Below, one piece after another: positions 32,965 through 45,600 of a DNA stretch of 64,000 nucleotides (positions are counted from its first letter, which is position 1; every line of letters begins with the position of its first letter). The notes beneath the pieces were generated by a model. That model was not told the DNA's origin, ran no database searches, and saw only the letters and a program-made list of their open reading frames with translations. The DNA is taken from assembly GCA_006384855.1 (NCBI GenBank), contig VCJN01000091.1, positions 1-64,000 on the forward strand, read 5' to 3'. The translations under genes were made by a program, and so were the position numbers. Source of the DNA: Tetraselmis striata. Lineage: Eukaryota; Chlorophyta; Chlorodendrophyceae; Chlorodendrales; Chlorodendraceae.

Positions 32965-34709
32965 CTGTCCCCAGCGGCGGGAGAAGACTGCCACCACTGC
33001 GGTAATACTTGCCTCCCACAGGCTCCCCCAACCTCCTCTAATGGTTCGCAAAGAGTGATGTCACTGCATCAGCACTGAGAATCACTTGCAAGGATCGGCT
33101 GCCGCTGTCCATCATGAGGCACAAACACGCATTAATTCTACTTTACTATAGATAGACAGAGCTCTGGCTACCACAGGCCCAGCCGGATTTCATGAAGGCG
33201 ATGTCCGGTTGGCTACCTTATGCACACCCAATAGACGCCACCTCCGTGGCTCTGACGTGTACGTCCACTCGCTCTCCTCCGTCTACCAAGACACAGGACA
33301 ATCTTGTCGTGTCAGCAATGGGCGTGGTTTGCCGCTTGCACTGCTGTCCTGTCAGGGCCGGGCGCAGGAGGCAGCGTTGGGGAGGTGAGGAGGTGGGGTG
33401 GTACGGCGGAGTGGCATGCCTGGAGTGGGTGCGCTGAGGTCATGCCATTGTGCTGCCGCTACCTGCTTGCCGGCGGGCGCAGGGAGTTCCGGGCGTACAC
33501 ACGGGTCACGGGCCCCGAGGCGGAGGCGCGTTATACGGCCGCGGTGCAGCGCTGCACCGCCGCGTTTGCCGACCTCTCGCGGGATGTCAACGCGGTGGAG
33601 GAGGCCATCAAGTCGGCGCTGGGGCAGCCACAGCTCGCCGCCGTCATCCGGGTGAGACGCATCGCACTGCACGCCGGGCAGGCGGGGACAGCACCTCCCA
33701 TCCGCCGGCTGACCAAAGTGATGCACCAATAGATGGAATGCCCCTCAGCCCCCTGCATGCCATGGCTGGCCGGCCGACGACTCCCGCGCCTCTCGTCATG
33801 GTCTCCCCATCTGCATGCCACCCCGACAGTGCTGACGGCGCGGCACTGCTGCGCCTGCTCCCACAGGACATCCAGCAGCACGAGAAGATCAAGCTGGAGA
33901 TGGTCCGATCCCCACCCCCCCCCTTCCAATGCTCCCAGGCTGCCAGGGCGAGTCAGCGCGAACATGCCCACCTGAGCAATGCGCCCTTGTTGCAACCCAT
34001 TCTCCCCCCTCCCCGAATTCCCCCCCCCTACCCACATCCACCCCCTGAACCACACGCAGACCGCCACGCTGCATGTGCTGAAGAAGGCCAAGGCCGCAAA
34101 GGAGGCCGCGCAGGCGGAGGCGGGCGTCGACGGTGCGCAGGCTGCCATCACGGCGGAGGAGGAGGAGCCACCCCGCGCTCAGCCTCATGCGCATGGCGGT
34201 GCGTGCCCCATCACCCAACCAGCTCCAGCCTCAGCCCAGCCTGGGTTAGTCCAGCCCGGGTCAGCCCAGCGCAGCCTGAACTTTCAACGGGCTGAGCCTG
34301 CCCGAGACGCCGTGCTGCCAGGCTGCTGCGCGTGCGGGCCGCCACCGCCGGAGCCGACGGTGGAGGAGCTGGACGCCGCCATTGGCGAGGCCACGCAGGT
34401 GCGGGGTGGGATGGGGTGGGATTGGGGGGGGGGGGGGGGCGGTGGAGGGCGGAGGGGGATGCAGGGACGACTACAAGGCTCTGCGCCGTTTACCCAGTTT
34501 GCGCAATGATGCACGATTGACCACCGGGGGGAGGGCAAGGCGTTGCTGTGGAAGCCCGCTGGCAGGTGGGAAAGCTTGCATTCCGGTGCGAGTTTGCTGA
34601 CGTTGCATCCGCCTTGCCTTTACAAGGGCATACTGTGCCTGCGCGTGCGGATTCATGCAAACGCGTTGCTGCGACGACCCTTTATCTGGGGGTGTGTGCG
34701 TGCGCGCGC

Positions 34710-34781
<72 letters not shown>

Positions 34782-35147
34782 ATGTGTGTGTGTGTGTGTG
34801 TGTGTTTGAGCTGCCGGGGGGGGGGGGGGGGGGGGGGGGTCTGACAGCGGTAAAGTGTCACTCCCCTGCATCCCCGGTTGCCCCCGCTCCCTTGCGCCAC
34901 CGAAGGTATCCTGGCGCAGCTCCAGTCTTCGAACAATAGACGAATATCGTCTTACAGCTCATGACCATGGAGTGTCCAGTAACCATCCTCGCGCACGTTT
35001 TTCCCTTTTTGGCCGCTTTTTACCACACGTGGATTGTCGCGGCATCGCCCGCGCAAACCATGGGCAACACCAAGCTGCGAGCTGCGCTACATGATGTCTG
35101 TCGTTATCCTAGCCTGTGCCTACTCTATACTAGGCGCATGCGCGCAA

Positions 35148-35233
<86 letters not shown>

Positions 35234-35969
35234 ATAAGCGCAAACAAGCAAGCCCCGCGGGGGGGGGGGGGGGGGACACTCCAGGTATATAGCGAATTGG
35301 GGTATGGGGATGCGCTGTCGCACCGGCCAAAACCCACGCGCCCAAAACCAAAGCGTGTCCGGCTTGCGACTGTTTGACAGTCCACGACATGTCCAAGCAA
35401 GGCGGAAACGGTGACAGTATGCATGCTGAAGGGGATCGCCGTACACAGGTCACATGCTAGAAGGCAGGGTGTGGCTACTTCACCTGGAAGTAAACATCAC
35501 GGGCTCTGTGTTTCGGCTACATCAAACGGAGCCGTCGCCTGTCGCCTGTACTACCAACGCCAGCTAGGTCGGAGATGTTCAGCCACATCCGCAGGCGTGC
35601 AGTATTCCGTGGCAGTCTTCGCCTGACACCGTACACACCGGTACTGCATCAGTACTGTTGCGATCGATCGGTTTCCTTCCTTGTGTCGATTTGCTGCGGG
35701 CACACCGGTATATACAACGCGGCTATGGGTAGCACATTGCAGACGTACAATAAAATCAGGATGTAATACAAATGTATTATATCTAGCGTCAAATAAAACG
35801 CAGACCCCCTGGCTACTGCTTATAACTGCATGGAGGCCAGTTTGGCGGATTGGCCGAGCTGTGTTCCTGACACAGACTGTACTTCCGGCCGCCGCAGAAC
35901 ATTCAAGGCGCGGTGGCGCACATCAACGAGATCCTGGAGGAGCTGCGCTACCTCGGGCAGGACGACTGA
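32782..35969 (+). CDS. REX1-B: DNA-repair protein REX1-B, 204 aa
   Basis: Six exons keep phase: 32782-32903, 33483-33651, 33867-33902, 34060-34198, 34322-34398 and 35898-35969. The spliced protein follows the REX1-B layout: a helix LVAELLRLQGQRAQCYAEFD, then REFRAYTRVTGPEAEARY, a second helix with FADLSRDVNAVEEAIKSAL, the short signature DIQQHEKIKLEMTA, an Ala/Glu-rich linker, and a final helix IQGAVAHINEILEELRYL. REX1-B (required for excision) was found in Chlamydomonas mutants defective in excision repair; its biochemical role is unclear. Introns hold poly(C) (32937-32960), poly(G), a ~105-bp (TG)n tract and a (GA)n tract. Assignment rests on pattern recognition of the helical domain. Confidence 0.85.
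34703..34842. repeat. (TG)n microsatellite followed by poly(G), in the last REX1-B intron
   Basis: More than 45 TG units (34709-34804, interrupted once by CATG) precede a run of about 23 G (34817-34839). ORFs reading VCVCV or HTHTH are artefacts. Confidence 0.97.
35147..35275. repeat. (TG)n-(GA)n compound microsatellite and poly(G)
   Basis: About 10 TG units run into about 30 GA units (35167-35229). A run of about 15 G follows near 35260. All lie in the last REX1-B intron. Confidence 0.97.
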
Positions 35970-36022
35970 CGCCGCCCGCAGCGGCGGGGACCAGCCCAGC
36001 GGCGGGCCATCAGCCGCGCCAC

Positions 36023-36027
36023 TGTAA
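36023..36027 (+). terminator. TGTAA poly(A) signal, REX1-B
   Basis: TGTAA lies 54 nt after the TGA. The next gene converges from the right, with its stop at 36664. Confidence 0.45.
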
Positions 36028-36663
36028 TGCAATGCCGCCTTCGGCCCTGCCTGCCTGGCCCTCTCCCCCGCTCGGCCCACAGCCTCCGCAGGCTTCAGGG
36101 CGGCACTCTGATGTCCGCCGTGCCGTGTGGGCGCAAAGCCCAGCGCGTTGCCCGCCGGCGACCAACAACCTAACTGCCCCAAAGGGGCAGCTGGGCGAGC
36201 GGCGGGCCGAGGTGAGCAGGGCCATGCCCTCCCCCCCCTTCTCCTTGCATCCGGTTCCGTCGATAGCAATGATGTGAAATACGATGGCGATTGTTAAAAG
36301 TAATAACTCTATATATGTTAGCCTGATTGCTCAGGGTGGCGCGCGGGTGGGTAGGCGCAGAGTGTGCTGCCTGTCGGGGCTGCACCATTGACTCGCATCA
36401 AGAGCTGCCGCTTGCCATCGCTGCGACGCCGGGTGTGACAGCCCTATCCAGCAACTACTCAGCGCAACAACGAGGCATGTGTCCGCGCCTGCGGTCGCCT
36501 TTAGGCCAAAGCTGCTGCGGCAATGGATGCGCTACTCCATTCCGGCACCGCGGACTGTGGCTTGTGCGGCAGAGAGCGGTGGGTCGTCGGATAGGGGGCA
36601 CCTCCTGCTGGTGCCCGAGGCGTCTCAAGTGGTGATGTTTCCCGGCCATACGCCCCCCCCAGC

Positions 36664-39600
36664 CTAGTTGCCGCCGCCCACGCGGTCCTCGATCTGCGCT
36701 TTCATCTCCTGGAAAACCTGCAGTGCGCGCGCCGCGTGGGTACACATTGTCAATGCACAGCACAGCGCGGCATGGCGAGCGGCATCACACCGCCCACGGG
36801 CATCCGTCTCCCGGTGCCAAACCGACAAGCAATGGCGGCATCACTACATACGACCCCAACACGTGCCGCAGCACTGTCTTGCCATCCAATTTCCGGGAGC
36901 CGGCGTGGTGTTATGCGTGTTAGCGTCCTGGAGCCTGCTGTCCGGAGCCCGATGTTCGGACCATCGGTCTCCCTTGCAAGTGTTGGGAACCGAGCATGTG
37001 TGCATGTGTGTCCCCAGGGGGGCGGGGGGCAGAGGCATGGCGCCGCTCACCTCTGCCCGCCACTCGGCCAGCTGCCCCTCCACCTCCTCCGTGATCGTCC
37101 CCCGCAGCGAGCTCTCCAGCGCCGCGGCCGCCTCCTCCGCCACCTTGAGCCGCTCCTCCAGCTCGCCCAGGCCGCCCTCCACGCCCTCCAGCAGATCGTT
37201 CTGCACCTCCTTGCCCGCCTCGAGCTCCATCAGAATGTCCTGCCGCAGAAGGTCGACGACCGCCTCCGCCTGCACCGCCCCGTGACAGGCCGTGTCAGCT
37301 CCGCTGCACCTCGCTTGTGACACACCGTGGGCCAGGCGGCGGGCGCACGCCGGCCACAACTGCAGGGATGTCGCACCTGAGCGCGGTTGACCAGCTGCTC
37401 GCTGTCGGCAAAGTCCCGAAGCGTTTGCCCCACGCTGTCTGCCGTGATAGCCTTCGCCTCCAGCGCCCCCAGCCGCTCGCCCTGCCGCGCCAGCGCGGCC
37501 GCCTGCTCGCCCGTTGCCGCCTGCCGCCATCACGCAGCGCAGCGCTCAGCACCCGGGGCCGCGGGGAGCCACGGGCCGGTCGGCGTGTGTGATTGGGCCG
37601 GCCCACCGCCCCGCCAGGGGCGCGCAGGCGTTGCGCACGGCGCAGCGGATTCCCGGTGGTGGCGCCCCACCTGCAGGCGCCTCAGCTCCTCCGGCTCAGC
37701 GGCAGCCGATGGTGCCTTCTCAGCCGGAGGTACTGCCGCCGCCGCCGACACAGACTCCATCTTGCTGCGCAGCTCTGCCAGCGCCGCCTGGTGCTCCTAC
37801 CAACAGAGAGGAGCCCCGATGCCGGTGCTCAGCGACACCTCACTGCATGACTGCGGGGAAAGGACCGGAGAGGGGGGAGTGGGGAGTCATGCGGCAGGAG
37901 TCCCGGGTTCTTGCTGCCGCACCTCGAGCTGGCCCTTCATGACCGTCACGGCACCGGGCAGCGCCGCCACAGCTTCCAGTGTGGCCCGCGAGCCGCTCAT
38001 GGATGCCCTCTCCGCGCCGCCCGCTGCCTGCTCGCTGGCCTTCAGGCCCTGCACCTCCGCCTCGAGGGCGCTGCCGTTGCCGGGGGGAGGGCCCAGTCCG
38101 AGCGATCAGAGCACGTATGACCGGACCTCAGCAGAGCTTGCTTTGACGATTGCGGCCAGACAACCACGCGCTGGCAACGTGTATGAGTTCGCAAGGAGCG
38201 ATAATGGAAAACGACCCCTCCTATCTTGATGTGGCAATGGCGTCGTTTCACGCCATGGGGGGCGAAGAACACGTTTCACATGTCTACGCTTGGCGCGCTG
38301 GCAGATTGATGAGAGGGAGGAAGAGGGAGGCATGTTGCCGAGAATCAAAGCACCGTGTTCACCAGGGGCGTGGCAGGGCGCCGCATGGGTGTCCGTCTCA
38401 CCCGGCCCTCATCACCAGCTCCTCCAGCTGCCGGGTGGCCGCATGCGCGCGCGCCTCGGCCTCCTTCACGCGGCCCTCCGCCGCCGCCTCGAGCGCAGCC
38501 ACGTCCCGGCCGAGCCGCTCGTTCAGCTGGCCCACCTGCGCGGTGGCCACCTGCAGCGCCGACTCCGCCATGGCGCCCGCCTGCTGCTGCGCCTGGCGCA
38601 GCTCCCCCAGCTCCCCCTCCACCCCGCCCAGCCGGCCGCTCACCGCCGCCATCCCTTGCGCCAGCCCCTCCACGCGCGCGGCCAGCTCTGGCGCCAGCGC
38701 CCCCGCCGCGCTGGTGCCCCGCTCCGCTTGGGCGTCCAGCTCCTCCAGCCGCGCCTGCACGGCCTCCATGTGCGCCGCCACCTCCTTGTCCGCCCCGCGC
38801 CGCCCGGCCGCCTCCGCCTCCAGCGGCCCCAGCCGCGCCTCCAGCTCGCTCAGCGTCTCCTCGAACCCCTCCAGCAGCTCGTTCTGGTTGGACGTGCCCG
38901 CCTCCAGGTCCGTCGCCACCCCGGCGCGCAGCGCCCCCATCTCGCTCCACACCTGCACCCGCAGGAACACCGCCCGAGCCGCGTCAGCCATCCGAGCCAG
39001 GACCGGCGGTTAAGCGGACCCGGCACGCGCCCATACCCACTGCAGCCACAGAGAGCTGACAGTGTGTCTGCACGGGTGCCAGCGCGGTCCGAGGAATTCC
39101 AGCAGTAATGAAAGTTGTCGGTTTCGTTGGGTACGTGTGGCGATGTCGTCACAAACGCACAACAAAAAGCAAGATAACCCGGTGAATACAGGATGCCGAA
39201 AGTTTCTTGTGCACTCTCCCTAACGGCCGCCTCACTTGTAGGGTGGAGGGACTTGGCGCCAACTCTATGCTAGCGCATACATAATACCGTTGACAGATAA
39301 GTATACACATTAGTACTTGCCGGGTTTGCGCTCAAGAGCCGAGGATATTGTACCCAAGCTGAGAACGTGAGACCTATCGCCACCCTGGGCGAAATGTGTT
39401 TGGTAGCAACCCGTGTCAACAGCGCTTTCGCGCATGACGCAGCGTACACAGCCAGCTATGGGCTGCGCGCCCACCTGCCGGACAGCCGCGCGCAGCTCCT
39501 CCAGCTCCTCGGCATCCGGCGGCGCCGGCCGCCCAACGAGCTCCGCCAGCCGGGCAGAGAGCGCATTGACCTGCCCCTCCGCGGCCGCCAGCCGGCCCTC

Positions 39601-42600
39601 CACTCCTGCGAGGCGCTCGTCGTGCCGGGCGCCCACGGCGTCGGCGCCCGCTTTGGCCGCCGCCTCCACCGCCGCCTTGACCGCCTCCGCGCCGCCCTCC
39701 AGCCCAGCCACCCGGCTCGACAGCTCCTCCAGTCTGCCCCCCGCTGCGGACGCCGACGCCTCCATGGCCCCAACCCGCCCGGACAGCTCCCCCGCGCGGC
39801 TCTCTGCCGCCTCCTGCGCCCCCAGCACTGCAGTCACGAGCTCCATCTGCCGGCAGCGGGGACGGGGGTCATTCCCACCGGCAGCCAGCCACTGCACCAA
39901 TGGCCATCCAGGCGGCTGGCAACTTGTATAGTTTGGATTCATTGTGACGTACCCAGCCCATCCGCGGACATAAGTAAACACACAAGGAAAGCAGCGCAAG
40001 GCATGCGGCAACAACACATGCAGCGATGGAACTATACACGATCATCATCGCGCTATACCATATCTTGTAGATCACAGGGCTCAAATAAGGGACGTCCCGA
40101 CAAACCACCAGTCTGCCAGCGAGTCATTCAGCGCTACACTCCTCCTCCTGAGATATTGCGCTTGATGAAATTAAGCCTCATCATAGACGACGGGCTGCAC
40201 AAGTGGCGGACCTCAGGGCCCAAGGCACTGGATTTGGAGTCCTCTTTTTTTCGTAGCCCTGTCTACTCGCCAGATTCATATAAAGTCAAGGCCAGTCGGC
40301 ATTTTATGGCCATACCCCCCCCCCCCCCCCCCCGCCCACACACATACACACAATATAATATACTAAGAATGCATATATATATGGGTTTTACACATACACT
40401 TATATACATATACATATACATATGTCTGTGTATGTATATTATGCTTTAGATTTCTGTGGGCTCAAGCCAGTCACCGCACTCACCTTCATTGCGTCCTTGG
40501 CCCCCTCCATCGCCGCCACCCTGTCCGCCAGCTCCCCCACCAACGCCGTTGAGCCGCCCTCCCCGCCTTCCACCGCCCCCAGCCGTCCAGCCAGCTCGCC
40601 CAAGCGATCCTCCACCGCCTCCACCGCCGCCAGGCACTCGGCCCGCACCCCCGCGGCGCCAGCGCCGCCCTCCACAGCAAGCAGGCGCGACGCCAGCTCG
40701 CCCAGCTTCCCCTCCGTCGACTCCTTGGAGCCCCCCACCGCGGCCATGCACTCTGCGCGGACGTCTGACGCCGCGGCAGCCGCGGCCGCGGCGCTATCCT
40801 CCACAGCCGCCACGCGCGCCGTGAGCTCCGCGAGCTGGCCGTCGGACAGCTTGGAGCCGGCCTCCGCCGAGGCCCGTAGGTCCGCCACCGCCGCCTGCAC
40901 GCCAGGGAGGCCGTCCACGGTGGCCTGCAGCCCGGCCACGCAGGCGGCCAGGCTGGCGCAGCGCTCGCCAACGGCGTCCACCGCCGCCCCGAGCGCCGCC
41001 TCCCGCACGCCCGCGTCCGCCTCGGCGTCGGCGACCCTGGCGCCCAGCGCGGCCGACGCGGCGCCCAGCTCCTCGCGCAGCCCCGCCAGTCCACCCATCT
41101 GCTCCGTAGGGCCGCTGAGCCGCCCCTCCAGGCCGCCCAGCCGCCCCCCCAGCTCCTCGCGAACCTGCAGCCCAGCCCAGGCAACAATCAGCAACCGGAA
41201 TGCAGACGCCCGGCATGCTACCACTGCCTCTGCCTGTGCCCGCAGAGAATGCCCGAGGCGGCATTCCCCTGCAAACCTAGATAACCATAGGTCGTAGTTA
41301 CCATCATACCTCATGTTATACATAACGACATCATCCTAGGTTTGGTTTCCTCATTCCTAGTTCCGGGTGCCGGCGCACTTATAAGAAACTGGTGATATAT
41401 TAAGAGACTTTCCAGGGGTGCGTGACGGCGCTTTCTTAGTATCGTAGCATATTCGTTATTCACTCGTTTGGTTTTAGGTGGGCAAAAGGCTTTCATGTGC
41501 AAAATAAAGCATGCTTCTTAGGCAGTGTGTCGGCGCCTGTTGTATAGGTACGGTAGCGTAAATATACTATTAGCGGGCTTGGTGGCGGTGCAGCTAGCAA
41601 GGCCAGCACAGTCTGCGCCCAGTGCACATCCGCCTCGTCATGCTGCCGGCAAAATGACAGCTCTGACGGCTCGATGACAACCCATTTGTGCCTCCAATTC
41701 CAGTACACGCTCATTCATGCAGGTCTCGGCAGGCAGGCGGGCAGGCGAGCGGGCGGACGGGCTCCACCTGCGCCGGGCCGCTCTCCGCCACAGCGCTCAG
41801 CGCCGCCATTTCCTCCGCCACCGCCAGCCTGGCGCTCTCGCTCGCCTCCAGCAGGCGCTGCAACTCCGCCTCCAGGCCAGCCAGCCGCTCCTGCAGGGCC
41901 GCCTCTGCGGCCGCGGACGCCGCCGACGCCGCGGACGCCGCCTGCGCCGCCTCTGAGCGCAGCGCGGCTGCCGTTGCAGCGAGCTCGGTGCCGAGGGCGG
42001 CGCCCTCCTCCTTGTTGGCCTCCTGCAGGCCGCAGTGCATAGGCAGCGCATGAGAAAGCTGCCCGTTCCCAGCCAGCGACTAGTACCATCGCGGCTGTGG
42101 AAATCTGTGGGCAGCAGCACGGCACGGCACAAAGGCAAAGCCTCATGCGTTGTGCAAGCTGTGCGATGCAATGGCGAGGAGCTAGATAGATCTCTAGGGG
42201 ATGCAGGCACCCAGGCATTGCGGGGCCCTGCGTTCCCGAGGTCGTACCACAGCGCCGTTGACGTCGGCCCGTAGGGCGTCCAGCTCCGACTCGAGGCGCT
42301 CCGTCAGGTCCACCAAGTCGGTGGTCAGGCGGTCCACGCCCACCTCGCGCGCCTCTACCTCCTGCTCCAGCACCTCCATCACCCGGGCCATCCGCTCCTC
42401 GGCGTCAGTCGCCACCTTGGCGCGCAGCGCCTCGCTTGCGGCACCGAGGCCCTCAATCTTGGCGCCCGCCTCTTCCAGCAGCTCGAACAGCTGGTCAACC
42501 TCGTCGCGGAGAGCCCCCTCCAGCGAGGCCTCGATGGCCTGCGTGCGGGAGGTGGTGTTGCCCAGCTCCTCCACCACACCCTCCAGCATCTCATCCAGCG

Positions 42601-45600
42601 CTGTCTGCAGTCCCGCGATCTCCTCGTTTGCTGCTGCGCTGCGGCGCACCTGTCAAGCAGGTCAGCGGGGTCAGGCGCTGAGCCAACAAAGGAGACACCC
42701 CAGGGCAAACCACGCCCTCGCTGCTTGCCAATGGAACGCAGGCCTCCAGGAGGGGAGGACTCCCTCGTCGGGCATCAAGGGCAACCGCGTTGCGGCAGCG
42801 CACCATTTCGCCGGCCACGTGCTGCAGCAGCCCGATGTCCTCGGTGCGCTGCTTGGCCAGCTCTGTCAGCTGGCCCTGTACCTCCTCCTGAAACACCGCG
42901 GCATCCTCCTCAATCGCTTCCAGCGCATCGGTGAGGTCAGCCTCCGCGGCTGCCTGCACGTTGCGCAGCTCCCCGCGGAACTCGGCGCCCAGCGAGTCCC
43001 GGATAACGTCCCAGCCGCCGTCCAGCTGCGCCAGCATGTCCTCCTTGAGCACCACCTCGCCCAGGACCTGGTTCACAACCGCTTCCTCGACCTCGTCCCG
43101 CAGCTCCGCGACCGCATCCGTCACCAGGCCCTCGTACGAACGCACCCCTGCCTCCAGGTCCGTCTGTCGCGCATACAGTTTGCGCTCCGCCGACAGCAGC
43201 ACCTCCAGTTTGCGCTCCATGCGCTGCAGCCGCTCCTCGATGCTGCTGGAGAGCGCCTTGGCCTGCTCGCGGGACTCCGCCTTCAGGTTGTTCATCGCCT
43301 CCTTCAGCTTGTTGGTGGCCGACATGCGCGAGCGGATCTCCATGCGCACCACCTGCGGAGGGCCGATGAAGCGGATGCCACATCGGACTATTCTCAAACC
43401 AAAACAGAGCTCGAGGCTCATTCCGTCCAGTATATATTGGTTCATGAGGACTGTGCACCAATGCAGTGAAGGTCGACAACACTTTTATGAATACTTGACA
43501 CAGGATGCTGATGCTGCAAGCAGGGGCTATCAGGCAGCTGCTCCTGCAACAGCCTTGGCTGCTCTCCCCTTCTATGGTCCATAAAGCGAGACAATGGGAG
43601 GAGCCAAGGGGGCTCCATTGGATGACGGGCGCCGCTTACCTCCTCAAGACCCAGCCGCTCCCGGTCCAGCTGCTCCTCCATGTCTCGGGTATAGCCTCGG
43701 ATCTTGGCGAGCGCCTCCTGCAGCTGCTCCCGCAGCCGGCTCTCGCGGTCCTGCTGCTCCCGCCGGCTGCGCGCGACAAGCGTGGTGAACTCTTCGTTGC
43801 CCTGCTGGACCAGCTTCACAAGCGCCTCCTCGCCGTCCTCTTGCTTGGCCAGCAGGTCACGAACTGTGCGCTCCATGACCATCATGCGTTCCAGACCAGC
43901 CTTCTTCTCCTTGGCAACACCCTGAGCACAGCATCCACGGCGAGGCAGTACAAGACAATAAAGAGACTTCTAATATCTATATTACAGTATATGTATATAA
44001 GTACATATTATGACATTATCATATGTATGATATATATTGTATATTCATATATATCAGCGTTAAGATCGATTCGCAGTTCATTCCAGGTCTCTGGGAGGCC
44101 AGAGTGTGTACTACTACATATACTGGATGTCGCGCAAGGCAATTGCGCAAACTGCGACTGCAGGCGTTTTATATCGCAGCAGCACTGTGCGTAGCGGGCA
44201 CCTTTGCTACAGAGGAGAGGCGCTCCTCGTCATCCGAAGTCTTTGCTGCCAGCCGCCCCTCCACGCGCTCCTCCAAGTCCTCCCACCTCCGCAGCATGTC
44301 CTTACTGCGGGAGTCGATCAGTCCAATGGCGCGCTTCAGGATTTCCGCCTCCGCGGCAGCAATCTTGCTCTCCACATCAATGGAGTGGACAGTGGCCAGC
44401 TTGTTCTCTCCTCGCCGCCTGATGTCGCCGTCGGAGATCTGCGCCTGCAGAGAGCTCACCTGAATCCACACCAGCATTGTGTTCCTTCAGCAGCCACAAG
44501 CAGCCAACACCGTCCATTATTGAGTTATGTGCTAGCAGCTGGAACATCACAGCTCGCGCGTAGCCTTCGCAAATGTTGCGGTTTTGCGCGGGGACAGCAT
44601 GACATGTTTCAGTCTGCGAATGACAGGCGCATAGCGACAGACGCGTGGCCCTACCAATGCCTGCACGTCTCCCAGCTCCTCTCGCAGGCTGCTGACCGCA
44701 TCGGAGGCCATGCCGGCCTCCTGGTCGCGCATCTGGGCAGCATACATCTCGCTGTTGGCTACCCGGTCGCGCAACTGCTGGTAGGCCGACGCATTGTCGT
44801 CCAGGGCGCGTTTTGCCCGCTCCATATCCCGGCTCAGCTCCATCAGCTCTTGGCTCAGCGCCACCTGCCGCCAATCGCGGGACCCAAATACAGCATTTGA
44901 AACAGTTACCCACTCCTTCGTGTCAGGAAACCATCAGGGGGGAAGCTCGAATTGGCAAGCGCGCTCGGGTACTAGTTGAACACTTCGCGAAAAAGTCTTT
45001 GGCAGGGCTACTTATGACTGCCACAGAGTGCCGAGGGGGTGAGAGGGAGGGACACAGGTCTTCGGACATACAACAGCACTGCGCCCGTGATGGCAAGGCA
45101 CCGTCGGACTCTAGGTGCTGTTTCATCAGTGTATAAATAGCAGCTCGGAATTGCATGTCCATACAGGCAGTGCTGTTCCTTGATACCGTCTCTGTAGCAT
45201 TCTGGATGCCTGAGCATGATATTGATGTTCTAGTTTCCTAACCATGTATTCCAATAATGCCACCAAGTAGGCCGAGTGCGAAACCATCCTGCTAGTTGTT
45301 GGCTTCCAGGAGCAGCTTACTGGTAAACTGCATGCATATTAGTGTGAGAACGCAGGAGTGGGAGCAAGGGAGGTAGGTAGATAGGAAGGCAGATAGGTTG
45401 TGGGCGGGGCAACACTGGCGCAGCCTCCCTACTCAGCAGGATTCTTTGTTTATGCAATGGGCTCGCGGGTCTCACCTCACGGCGGCGGCCCTCCTCGCGC
45501 AGCGCCTGGTTGTGGTCATGTCGCGTGACCTGCTCTGCAGACGAGGCATCCTTCTCGTAGGCGATCATGCCCTCCAGCCTCTCCACCAGCACCTTGGCTT

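Noticed and set aside
34060-34321. Using the acceptor at 34274 for REX1-B exon 5
   Set aside because: It produces an immediate stop codon. The acceptor ending at 34321 keeps the frame and matches the family.
34655-34939. ORFs of VCVCV, HTHTH and RERERE type across 34.6-35.5 kb and 59.2-59.4 kb
   Set aside because: They are translations of TG, CA and GA microsatellites inside introns.
38290-39108. Long plus-strand ORFs opposite the coiled-coil gene (also 37387-38229, 40422-41297, 42201-43469)
   Set aside because: They are antisense shadows of GC-rich Ala/Glu/Leu codons. The minus-strand exons have perfect phase and splice sites.
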